Assembly (NCBI GenBank): GCA_012513545.1
Contig: JAAZCB010000857.1
Location: 1-5,150, forward strand
From: Clostridiaceae bacterium
GTDB lineage: Bacteria; Bacillota_A; Clostridia; Acetivibrionales; Acetivibrionaceae
Direction: 5' to 3'
Length of the DNA stretch: 5,150 nucleotides
The translations under genes and the position numbers were made by a program. Shown piece by piece: positions 1 through 5,150 of the stretch. Position 1 is the stretch's first letter; each line of letters opens with the position of its first letter. A model generated the notes under the pieces. It worked only from the letters and a program-made list of their open reading frames with translations. It was not told the origin of the DNA and did no database searches.

Positions 1-1619
1 AAAATTGCAATATTGAGCAAATATGATTCGGTGCCTGTGTTTGCACTTATTCCGGAGCCGATGAGTATGCCTGCAATAACAATACAGACTGCCAGAAGTA
101 TTATACTGAACGAAAGCCGATTTGAAATCTTGTTTGTGAGCTTGATTATTTTCTCGAAATCCTTGAATTTCAGGCCGATAGATATGTCATCATTTTCTGC
201 TTTTTCAAGAAGACCCAACATATAAGAAGGAAATTTCCTTGTCAGGTTTCCGTAATCCATAAGCTCACTTAAAACTTCTTTCCCCAGCTTCTCAGGAGAA
301 AACAGTCTTATCATCAACTTTTCTGTTATTGGCTCGGCAATTTCCAGAACACTAAGATCCGGGTCAAGCTTTTCAACAATTCCCTCTAGAGTGATAAGTG
401 TTTTAGCAAGCATTGTAAACTCATTCGGTATGACAATATTATATGAAAAAGCAAGACTGAAGATCTGGTTGAATGCATCACCCATCTTAATTTCGCTTAA
501 TGGGATTGACAAATACTTATCCCTGAGAATATCTATTTCCTTTTCAAGCTTTTTCATATTAATGGTAGTCTTAACAGCGTCCAGATTTACGATCCCTTCA
601 ATAATAAGCTTGCTGTTCTTAAGTGTAATTCCCATAAGCATCTTTAAGAATTGATTTTTCCGGTTTTCGCTTAATTTGCCTACCATACCTAAATCCAAAA
701 AAGCTATAGTGTTGTTTTCAAGCACCATAATATTTCCCGGATGTGGATCTGCATGAAAAAAGCCGTCCCTTAATATCTGGTTGAATATTGAAGATGTAAG
801 ATTACGGGCTATTATTTTGCGATCAAGACCGGCTTTTTCCAGTGCTTCAAAATCATTCAGCTTTATTCCGTCAACAAGTTCCATGGTAAGAACACGTTTT
901 GTGGTGTGAATCCAGCTGATATAGGGAAAGGTAGCATATTTGTCGTTCTTGAAATTTTTCCTGAAGGTTTCTGTATTGTCACCCTCAATCATGAAATCCA
1001 TTTCATTTTTAAGAGTATTCTCAAACTCTTCTACCATTTTACCAAAATCATACAGATTTCCATACTTTGTATGGTGGTCGATAAAATATGCGATATCCTT
1101 CAGGATTTTTACATCAACATCAATAATATTTTCTATATCAGGTCTCTGTACCTTGACAACCACCTGTCTGCCGGATAAAAGCCGTGCAGGATGCACCTGC
1201 GCAATTGAGGCGGCAGCCAGAGGCCTTTCTTCAAAATTAAGAAAGATATTGTAAAGACTGTCGTTCAATTCTGCTTCGATTACATTTTTTACTTCTTCGA
1301 AGCTTATTGGGGGGACAGAATCCTGTAATTTTTCCAATTCCCTGATAATGTCCGGAGACAGTATATCTGGCCTTGTGCTGATAATTTGTCCAAGCTTTAT
1401 AAAGGTAGGACCCAATTCCTCCAGCGCCAGCCTTAAGCGTTGGCCTGAGGTGTACTTAAAAGACTCGGTTTCTCCGGCCTTTTGCAGTATTTTTTTTCCG
1501 AGGTTTAAATGACGTAAAAGGCCTGTCTGGTCAATAAGGGTACCAAACCCATGCTTGACAAAGACTTGTATTATGTGCTGCAATCTTTTTAAATTCTTAT
1601 TCCGATTTATAGGAATCAA
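1..1619 (-). CDS. AarF/ABC1/UbiB family kinase-like protein, C-terminus cut by window edge
   Basis: 539 codons are visible; the family is usually about 550 residues, so only the last part is missing. Seen: a KHGFG segment at residues 22-26, the family KxGQ motif (KLGQ, 75-78), the alanine-rich nucleotide loop (AAASIAQVH, 135-143), the lysine strand VVVKVQRP (K156), the ExD motif (E206, D208), the catalytic-loop equivalent HADPHPGN (289-296) and the metal-binding LDLG (D309). A hydrophobic helix at about 503-524 matches the first of the two C-terminal membrane helices typical of the family; the second would lie beyond the edge. Family knowledge: UbiB/COQ8 proteins are atypical kinase/ATPases supporting ubiquinone synthesis or lipid handling at membranes; in clostridia without ubiquinone the role is unknown. 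Start: TTG at 1619-1617 directly follows an in-frame TAA and the first in-frame ATG is residue 195, so TTG is the only start near the N-terminus. The ribosome site is weak (GTGAT at 1629-1625). It lies 66 nt downstream of the phasin-like gene, probably in the same operon. Confidence 0.93.
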   Translation of the reverse strand, partial: MIPINRNKNLKRLQHIIQVFVKHGFGTLIDQTGLLRHLNLGKKILQKAGETESFKYTSGQRLRLALEELGPTFIKLGQIISTRPDILSPDIIRELEKLQDSVPPISFEEVKNVIEAELNDSLYNIFLNFEERPLAAASIAQVHPARLLSGRQVVVKVQRPDIENIIDVDVKILKDIAYFIDHHTKYGNLYDFGKMVEEFENTLKNEMDFMIEGDNTETFRKNFKNDKYATFPYISWIHTTKRVLTMELVDGIKLNDFEALEKAGLDRKIIARNLTSSIFNQILRDGFFHADPHPGNIMVLENNTIAFLDLGMVGKLSENRKNQFLKMLMGITLKNSKLIIEGIVNLDAVKTTINMKKLEKEIDILRDKYLSIPLSEIKMGDAFNQIFSLAFSYNIVIPNEFTMLAKTLITLEGIVEKLDPDLSVLEIAEPITEKLMIRLFSPEKLGKEVLSELMDYGNLTRKFPSYMLGLLEKAENDDISIGLKFKDFEKIIKLTNKISNRLSFSIILLAVCIVIAGILIGSGISANTGTESYLLNIAI

Positions 1620-1685
1620 TTAATATCACAACCCGTTTTATTCTTATTATCTTAACTTGCCGAATTAATCTGCATGTGGCAATTA

Positions 1686-2048
1686 TCAGGAGCCTATCTC
1701 CTTTTTAAGGCTCAGGAGGTCATCCTTTGTTGCAATTCCCTGTTCCTTTAATATATCTGAGAGTTCTTTTCTTATTAGCTCTCTCAGGTCATTTTTTATA
1801 ACCTGCTCATCCTTACTGGTTATGTTCATTTTTTCAAGAGAATTCCTGATTTCATCCTGTATCATCTTCTTAAGCTCTTCTTTTTGCTCTTCACCTTTTT
1901 TTACAAGATTATTCACCATGTCCTTTGCGTCTTTTCTTGCTACTTCTCCCTTATTTACCAGTTCATCTACCAAGCCTTCAACCTTTTCCCTGGAATAAGA
2001 AAAAAGACCCAAGCCAATATTAATCGATTTTTCAAACAATCCTGACAT
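1686..2048 (-). CDS. Phasin-like small coiled-coil protein
   Basis: 120 residues from the chosen ATG. The N-terminus (MSGLFEKSINIGLGLFSYSR) is mildly hydrophobic; the rest is highly charged and almost certainly helical. Residues 27-44 and 45-62 form an 18-residue tandem repeat of pattern VxxLVxKGE...KxM. A looser pair, NITSKDE (75-81) and GIATKDD (104-110), follows. This resembles the clostridial proteins annotated as phasin-family or polyhydroxyalkanoate synthesis regulators, often found beside UbiB-like genes. Phasins coat storage granules, but no PHA synthase is in view, so granule binding is only a family-name inference; a lipid- or membrane-surface helix is equally possible. Start choice: the frame is open to an ATG at 2078, but the ATG at 2048 has AAAGGATGAT just upstream and gives the usual MSxLF beginning; the ATG at 2057 overlaps that ribosome site. 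First gene of a probable two-gene operon with the UbiB-like gene. Confidence 0.85.
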   Translation of the reverse strand: MSGLFEKSINIGLGLFSYSREKVEGLVDELVNKGEVARKDAKDMVNNLVKKGEEQKEELKKMIQDEIRNSLEKMNITSKDEQVIKNDLRELIRKELSDILKEQGIATKDDLLSLKKEIGS

Positions 2049-2053
2049 CTTAA

Positions 2054-2064
2054 TCATCCTTTCT
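2054..2064 (-). promoter_or_regulatory. Ribosome binding site deciding the phasin-like start
   Basis: Reading on the minus strand, AGAAAGGATGA runs from 2064 to 2054, with AAAGG at 2062-2058, nine bases before the ATG at 2048. It lies inside the longer open frame, which argues against the upstream ATG codons at 2078 and 2057 as the true starts. Confidence 0.6.
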
Positions 2065-2085
2065 CTAATATAGTTCAATTATGAT

Positions 2086-2115
2086 AGCATAGCATTTATG
2101 AATAAGTTTATACAA
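2086..2115 (-). promoter_or_regulatory. Possible sigma-A type promoter of the phasin-UbiB operon
   Basis: On the minus strand TTGTAT (2115-2110) is followed after 18 bases by TATGCT (2091-2086), about 38 bases before the phasin-like start. The match is 3 of 6 for the -35 and 4 of 6 for the -10, so this is only a candidate, supported mainly by its position and spacing. Confidence 0.3.
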
Positions 2116-2155
2116 AAAAACATAGGCGGACGATATGATACTATAGAAATAGGTT

Positions 2156-2194
2156 ACCATACTTGTGAAAACATGTAAAGATTGATGGTATGGT
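2156..2194. repeat. Inverted repeat, possible operator
   Basis: ACCATAC (2156-2162) and its exact reverse complement GTATGGT (2188-2194) are separated by 25 bases. The interval contains a near-palindrome, ACTTGT (2161-2166) against ACATGT (2171-2176). The repeat lies between the two candidate promoters. It lacks a T-tract, so it is not an intrinsic terminator. A regulator binding site is possible; chance occurrence in AT-rich DNA is also possible. Confidence 0.3.
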
Positions 2195-2238
2195 TGAAGG
2201 ATAATAACTGATACCTGACTTGTTCTGGAGAATAACAT

Positions 2239-2268
2239 ATTCCATTATTAGTATAAGTTTTGTATAAT
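2239..2268 (+). promoter_or_regulatory. Possible promoter of the ArsC-like/PP2C/kinase operon
   Basis: A perfect TATAAT lies at 2263-2268, about 85 bases before the GTG start of the ArsC-like gene. The -35 is poor: ATTCCA at 2239-2244 with 18-base spacing matches only 3 of 6 positions. A weaker alternative, TTGTTC (2220-2225) with CATTAT (2243-2248) at 17 bases, lies just upstream. Either would give a leader of roughly 75-100 bases in which I see no strong structure. Confidence 0.35.
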
Positions 2269-2342
2269 CAGTTTATATAGAGAACGAAATTGATTACACC
2301 TTTTTTGGTTTGAAATAATTGTCAGACATACGGTAGAAGAGT

Positions 2343-2348
2343 GGAGGT
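2343..2348 (+). promoter_or_regulatory. Strong ribosome binding site before a GTG start
   Basis: GGAGGT at 2343-2348 lies five bases before the GTG at 2354 and supports that unusual start codon for the ArsC/Spx-like gene. Confidence 0.75.
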
Positions 2349-2353
2349 ATAAG

Positions 2354-2692
2354 GTGAATATCCAGATTTTTGGCGCTAAGAAATGTTTTGATACAGGGAA
2401 GGCGGAAAGGTATTTCAAGGAAAGGAAAATCAAATACCAATACGTTGACTTGCACGAGTATGGATTGAGCAAAGGCGAATTTGAAAGCGTAAAAGCAGCA
2501 GTAGGCTTGAAGGATATGATTGATAGCAGGCCAAAAGAATACAAGCTTCTTAACATGCAGCAGCTTGGTGTGGGCAGTGTGGCGGCTGAGGTTCTTTTTA
2601 AGAACCCCAGGCTTTACAGGACTCCTGTTGTACGGAACGGTAAACAGGCTACAGTGGGTTATAAGCCTGAGGTATGGAAGAACTGGGAGTGA
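2354..2692 (+). CDS. ArsC/Spx-family thioredoxin-fold protein
   Basis: 112 residues, the normal length for the ArsC/Spx family. Seen: an opening beta strand (NIQIFG), then the active-site cysteine in the sequence KKCFDTGKAERYF (C11, T14), the second strand region YQYVDL (28-33), the TP turn with an arginine (T90, P91, R94), and a C-terminal VRNGKQATVGYKPEVW block (93-108) characteristic of the glutaredoxin-like ArsC subfamily. The family includes arsenate reductases and the RNA-polymerase-binding regulator Spx. Here the site is CxxT rather than the CxxC of Spx, and C11 is the only cysteine in the protein, so no internal disulfide is possible. No ars genes are nearby, so arsenate reduction is doubtful; a thiol-redox or regulatory role is as likely. 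Start is GTG with GGAGGT five bases upstream. The PP2C gene follows after 44 bases in the same direction, suggesting a shared transcript. Confidence 0.88.
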   Translation: MNIQIFGAKKCFDTGKAERYFKERKIKYQYVDLHEYGLSKGEFESVKAAVGLKDMIDSRPKEYKLLNMQQLGVGSVAAEVLFKNPRLYRTPVVRNGKQATVGYKPEVWKNWE

Positions 2693-2736
2693 TTTGACAT
2701 CAACCTGTAGATTATATTGTCGGTAGGAGAAAGCAA

Positions 2737-3573
2737 ATGAAACATATTATTAACCTTGAAGCAGCAGTCGAGACGCATGTGGGACTGGTCCGCGAAAGTA
2801 ACGAAGATAATTTCTATTTTGATGGAGAGATTTCGGACAGTGTAAAAACACCCTGTGCAGGTCTTGCGTTCACGAAGAAAAGTGGTCGGTATCTTTTTGC
2901 TGTTTGTGATGGAATGGGTGGCATGAACTCAGGTGAAAAAGCGTCCTGTATTGCTGCAGGAGCTATTAAACAATTAAAGGAGTTTAGTGATCCTGACTTT
3001 AAAACGATAAATAAGTTTATTGGGGCCCTGAATGATAAAATATATTATGAGGCCTCAGATGTGGAAGACAAAGGAATGGGAACTACCTTAGCTGCACTTG
3101 TAATAAAGGACGGGTATGCTTTTGCGCTAAACGTTGGTGACAGCAGGGCGTATCATATGAGAGGCGGCAAATTGACCCTTATTACTGAAGATCATACTCA
3201 AGCGCAGAGACTTATAAAAATGAGGATTCTGACTGAAAGTGAAGCAAAGAACCATTATAGCAGGCATTTGCTGTCCAGATATCTTGGTATGGCACCTGAA
3301 GAAGGAGAAGTAAGTGCACATTTTTCCCAGGTGATTGAAATCAATAAAGGGGATAGTTTCCTTATAGCCAGCGACGGTCTTACAGAAATGCTTGAGGAAG
3401 AAATGGTTGAAAAAATAATGCAAAAAAAAGGCAGTGCATCCGAATGTGCAAAAAGACTGGTTAAAGAGGCAATTGCATCTGGAGGAAGGGATAACATAAC
3501 AGTAATTGTATTAAAGATCAATAATATTGCAGCCTATGAACAGCCTGAAGAAATAATTATTCACGAGGGGTGA
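2737..3573 (+). CDS. PP2C-type serine/threonine protein phosphatase
   Basis: 278 residues, complete, cytoplasmic. It removes phosphate from Ser/Thr using two metal ions, and its natural partner is the kinase encoded directly downstream. Family motifs appear in order: RESNED (19-24) with D24, DGMGG (58-62) with metal ligand D58, GMGTT (113-117), GDSRAY (134-139), EDHT (150-153), ASDGLTEML (210-218) with D212, and GGRDNITVIV (248-257) with D251. All metal-binding aspartates are present, so it should be active. It resembles bacterial PrpC/Stp proteins with about 15 extra acidic residues at the end and no membrane segment. Start: ATG at 2737 with AGGAGA (2725-2730) six bases upstream. A perfect TTGACA lies in the gap before it, but no -10 stands at a usable distance, so read-through from the ArsC-like gene is the simplest model. 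Its last codons carry the ribosome site of the kinase. Confidence 0.95.
   Translation: MKHIINLEAAVETHVGLVRESNEDNFYFDGEISDSVKTPCAGLAFTKKSGRYLFAVCDGMGGMNSGEKASCIAAGAIKQLKEFSDPDFKTINKFIGALNDKIYYEASDVEDKGMGTTLAALVIKDGYAFALNVGDSRAYHMRGGKLTLITEDHTQAQRLIKMRILTESEAKNHYSRHLLSRYLGMAPEEGEVSAHFSQVIEINKGDSFLIASDGLTEMLEEEMVEKIMQKKGSASECAKRLVKEAIASGGRDNITVIVLKINNIAAYEQPEEIIIHEG
3565..3570 (+). promoter_or_regulatory. Ribosome binding site of the kinase inside the phosphatase 3' end
   Basis: GAGGGG at 3565-3570 directly precedes the phosphatase stop codon (3571-3573) and stands eight bases before the TTG start at 3579. Phosphatase termination and kinase initiation therefore occur within a few bases, the usual arrangement for translational coupling and fixed ratios of the two proteins. 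Confidence 0.7.
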
Positions 3574-3578
3574 AAAAA

Positions 3579-5150
3579 TTGATATCACAAAATGATCCGA
3601 TTTTGAAATATCAGCCTTTATGGGGAAGCTGGACCGTTGAGGAGTTAATAGGCAAGGGGAGTTTTGGAAGGGTATACAGGATTTCCAAAGACGTTTTTGG
3701 TAGCAAATATTCTTCAGCAGTTAAACTTTTAACTGTTCCAACACATGAACAGTACAGAGAAGCCAGGCTTACGGCAAACAGCAGTGATGAAGAGCTTACC
3801 GGATATTTTGAGGATATTGTTAAGAATATAGTAACTGAAATAAGCCTCTTGTATCAATTGCGCGGGCATAGTAATATTGTCAGCTATGAAGACCATACTG
3901 TGGAGAGAAGGAAAGAAGGGCTTGGCTGGGACATACTTATAAAAATGGAATATGTCACTTCGCTTGTTGACCTGATGTCCGGAAGAAGGCTTACGAGGGA
4001 GGAAGTTGTCAGAATTGGCACAGATATATGCTCTGCACTTGAAACCTGTGAGAAAATGAATATAATTCACAGAGATATCAAGGATGAAAATATTTTTGTG
4101 TCTCAAAAGGGGGCCTTCAAGCTTGGAGATTTCGGTATTGCAAGGGAATTTGCCAGGAGCGGGAAAATGGCTTCAATGAAGGGAACCCCTCTTTATATGG
4201 CGCCGGAAGTTTTTAAGGGGGAACGCTATGACAGCCGTGTGGACATTTATTCGCTCGGAATGGTTTTATACAGGCTTCTGAATATGGGAAGACTGCCCTT
4301 TACGCCTGATTCTGACCAAAGACTAAGAAGAGAGGATAACGAACAGGCCATTGAAAGAAGGTTGGCTGGTGAGCCTCTTCCGATGCCGAAAAAGGCAGGA
4401 GATGAATTGGGGAAAATAATTTTAAAAGCCTGTGCGTACAGAGCAGCAGACAGGTACACCACTGCAGCGGAAATGAGAGTTGCACTGAATAATTCAATTG
4501 CACAAATGGGTGCGCTTGAGCTTAATGAAGAAGTAACCGAAAAAAGCTCAAGAAAGTTGCAAAAGGATGGGAGAAAAGGATTTGAAGCAGCTATTGGTGA
4601 GGGAAACAACATTGAGGATACAGTATTGCTGGACACAGTTCTTCTGGAGAATGTGAATTTACCTGATAAAAGTTATGATAATGGCGAAGTAAAGAGAAAA
4701 ACAGACGCTAAGAAAGAATTCTTCTCGCTAGGTACAAATGAAATTGCTATTCTCGGTGTAAGTCAAGGGGTTGGAGTAACCCATACAGCAATAATGCTTG
4801 CGAATTTTCTTTGTTCAAGGTACAAAACTGCAATATTGGAATTAAACCACAGCGGGGCGTTTAAAGAAATCTGCACAATAGTGGAAGTGGTAAAAAACTC
4901 TGACAGTAAATTTTTCAAGTACAGGGGAGTGGACTATTATTGGAATATTGACTATCAGGAATTTATATCCAGGTACAAGGAGGACTACGAGTTTTTAGTT
5001 TTAGACTGTGGGTCTTACCAGGATATGTATGAGATTAATGAATTTCTAAGGGCAGATGTAAGGATTGCAATAGGACATGCGATTGACTGGAAAATCAATG
5101 AGATAAGAAGTTTTCACCAAGCTACAAGAAAATATGACCCAAATAACAGC
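3579..5150 (+). CDS. Hanks-type Ser/Thr protein kinase fused to a degenerate ParA/MinD-like domain, 3' end cut by window
   Basis: 524 codons are visible and the frame is still open at the edge. The kinase domain spans about residues 18-305: glycine loop GKGSFGRV (25-32), AVKLL with catalytic K49, helix-C glutamate probably E87, HRDIKDEN (164-171) with D166, DFG (184-186), GTPLYMAPE (202-210) and DIYSLG (222-227). All catalytic residues are present, so it should be active. A hydrophilic linker (about 310-386) carries a tandem DTVLL motif (347-356). From 388 onward there is a P-loop-NTPase-like domain: EIAILGVSQGVGVTHT (388-403), AILELN (418-423) and LVLDCG (473-478). No transmembrane helix or PASTA repeat is seen, unlike PrkC/PknB. 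Start: TTG at 3579 behind GAGGGG; the next in-frame ATG is residue 123, inside the kinase domain, so TTG is required. The phosphatase ends five bases upstream. The kinase is certain; the function of the second domain is inferred from fold-like patterns only. Confidence 0.92.
   Translation, partial: MISQNDPILKYQPLWGSWTVEELIGKGSFGRVYRISKDVFGSKYSSAVKLLTVPTHEQYREARLTANSSDEELTGYFEDIVKNIVTEISLLYQLRGHSNIVSYEDHTVERRKEGLGWDILIKMEYVTSLVDLMSGRRLTREEVVRIGTDICSALETCEKMNIIHRDIKDENIFVSQKGAFKLGDFGIAREFARSGKMASMKGTPLYMAPEVFKGERYDSRVDIYSLGMVLYRLLNMGRLPFTPDSDQRLRREDNEQAIERRLAGEPLPMPKKAGDELGKIILKACAYRAADRYTTAAEMRVALNNSIAQMGALELNEEVTEKSSRKLQKDGRKGFEAAIGEGNNIEDTVLLDTVLLENVNLPDKSYDNGEVKRKTDAKKEFFSLGTNEIAILGVSQGVGVTHTAIMLANFLCSRYKTAILELNHSGAFKEICTIVEVVKNSDSKFFKYRGVDYYWNIDYQEFISRYKEDYEFLVLDCGSYQDMYEINEFLRADVRIAIGHAIDWKINEIRSFHQATRKYDPNNS
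4617..4646 (+). repeat. Tandem DTVLL DTVLL motif in the kinase linker
   Basis: Residues 347-351 and 352-356 of the kinase are an exact pentapeptide duplication, DTVLL then DTVLL. The DNA copies differ at synonymous positions (gat/gac, gta/gtt, ttg/ctt), so this is not a recent nucleotide duplication. T348 and T353, each preceded by an acidic residue and followed by hydrophobics, are plausible autophosphorylation or FHA-binding sites. That role is inferred. Confidence 0.6.
4740..5150 (+). other. ParA/MinD-like pseudo-ATPase domain of the kinase (partial)
   Basis: Residues 388-524 show the order of a SIMIBI-class NTPase: a first strand, a glycine-rich P-loop, a helix (AIMLANFL), a second strand AILELN, and a Walker-B-like strand LVLDCG with D476. 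The P-loop reads SQGVGVTHT where MinD/ParA has KGGVGKTT: both lysines are replaced (S395, V400) while the central GVG and one threonine remain. The aspartates usually found after the second strand are replaced by E421 and N423. TadZ-type atypical ParA proteins are the nearest family I can name, but the assignment is tentative and the domain is incomplete here. Confidence 0.55.

Larger units (their letters stand above)
2049..2353. other. Divergent intergenic region, no gene seen
   Basis: 305 bases separate the leftward phasin-like gene from the rightward ArsC-like gene. It is AT-rich and holds no convincing coding frame on either strand; the frames that exist are short or are the antisense shadow of the ArsC-like gene. 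It contains the ribosome sites of both flanking genes, weak promoter-like elements for each direction and one 7-bp inverted repeat, listed separately. I see no riboswitch, small RNA or terminator that I can support. Confidence 0.7.

Noticed and set aside
13..1254. Several plus-strand open frames of 70-104 codons in the left part
   Set aside because: All lie opposite the UbiB-like gene, whose motifs run continuously through this region on the minus strand.
1657..1682. TTGCC...GGCAA inverted repeat between the phasin-like and UbiB-like genes
   Set aside because: Only a 5-bp stem with a 16-base loop and no T-tract; too weak for a terminator or regulatory hairpin.
2049..2078. N-terminal extension of the phasin-like protein to an ATG at 2078
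   Set aside because: The extension would contain the strong ribosome site for the ATG at 2048 and adds residues not expected in the family.
2281..2353. Possible leader RNA structure (ACC-T6-GGT with flanking AATTGATT/AAATAATT)
   Set aside because: The stems are short and imperfect, and no riboswitch or T-box consensus is present.
2248..2556. Antisense open frame of about 100 codons overlapping the ArsC-like gene
   Set aside because: It overlaps a well-supported gene on the other strand and has no recognisable motif.
2694..2718. Perfect TTGACA (2694-2699) just after the ArsC-like stop, with TATATT at 2713-2718
   Set aside because: The spacing is only 13 bases, too short for a sigma-A promoter, and nothing at 16-18 bases resembles a -10 box.
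3729..4636. Two antisense open frames of 125 and 129 codons within the kinase gene
   Set aside because: They lie opposite a clear kinase coding frame, have no family motifs and look like shadows caused by codon bias.

Overview
The window looks like chromosomal DNA from a low-GC Gram-positive anaerobe, most likely a Clostridia member of the Ruminiclostridium/Hungateiclostridium type. This is inferred from the AT-rich base composition, strong GGAGG/GAGGGG-type ribosome sites, frequent TTG/GTG starts, and gene families that look clostridial (phasin-like protein next to an AarF/UbiB kinase-like protein; ArsC/Spx-like protein; PP2C and Ser/Thr kinase pair). No species can be named from the sequence alone. 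I see no tRNA, rRNA, CRISPR array, insertion sequence or phage gene.

Layout. The left arm (1-2048) is on the minus strand: a small helical phasin-like gene (1686-2048), then, 66 nt downstream, a nearly complete AarF/ABC1/UbiB gene (1619 down to 1) that runs off the left edge just before its expected end. A gene-free divergent region (2049-2353) holds possible promoters for both directions and one inverted repeat. The right arm (2354-5150) is on the plus strand: a single-cysteine ArsC/Spx-family protein, a complete PP2C-type Ser/Thr phosphatase, and a Hanks-type Ser/Thr kinase that runs off the right edge. Spacing is 44 nt and then 5 nt, so the three probably form one operon.

How the genes may work together. 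Phosphatase and kinase form a classic write/erase pair and look translationally coupled: the kinase ribosome site sits on the last codons of the phosphatase gene. The kinase is not the usual membrane PASTA (PrkC/PknB) type. After the catalytic domain comes a hydrophilic linker with a tandem DTVLL DTVLL motif (a candidate phosphothreonine site) and then a ParA/MinD-like fold whose P-loop has lost both signature lysines. This kinase-pseudo-ATPase fusion is the most interesting object here. The left pair may act at membrane or lipid surfaces, but its role in an organism probably lacking ubiquinone is unclear.

Three of the five genes start with codons other than ATG (TTG, GTG, TTG), and two of them (the UbiB-like gene and the kinase) would be missed or badly truncated by ATG-only gene calling.
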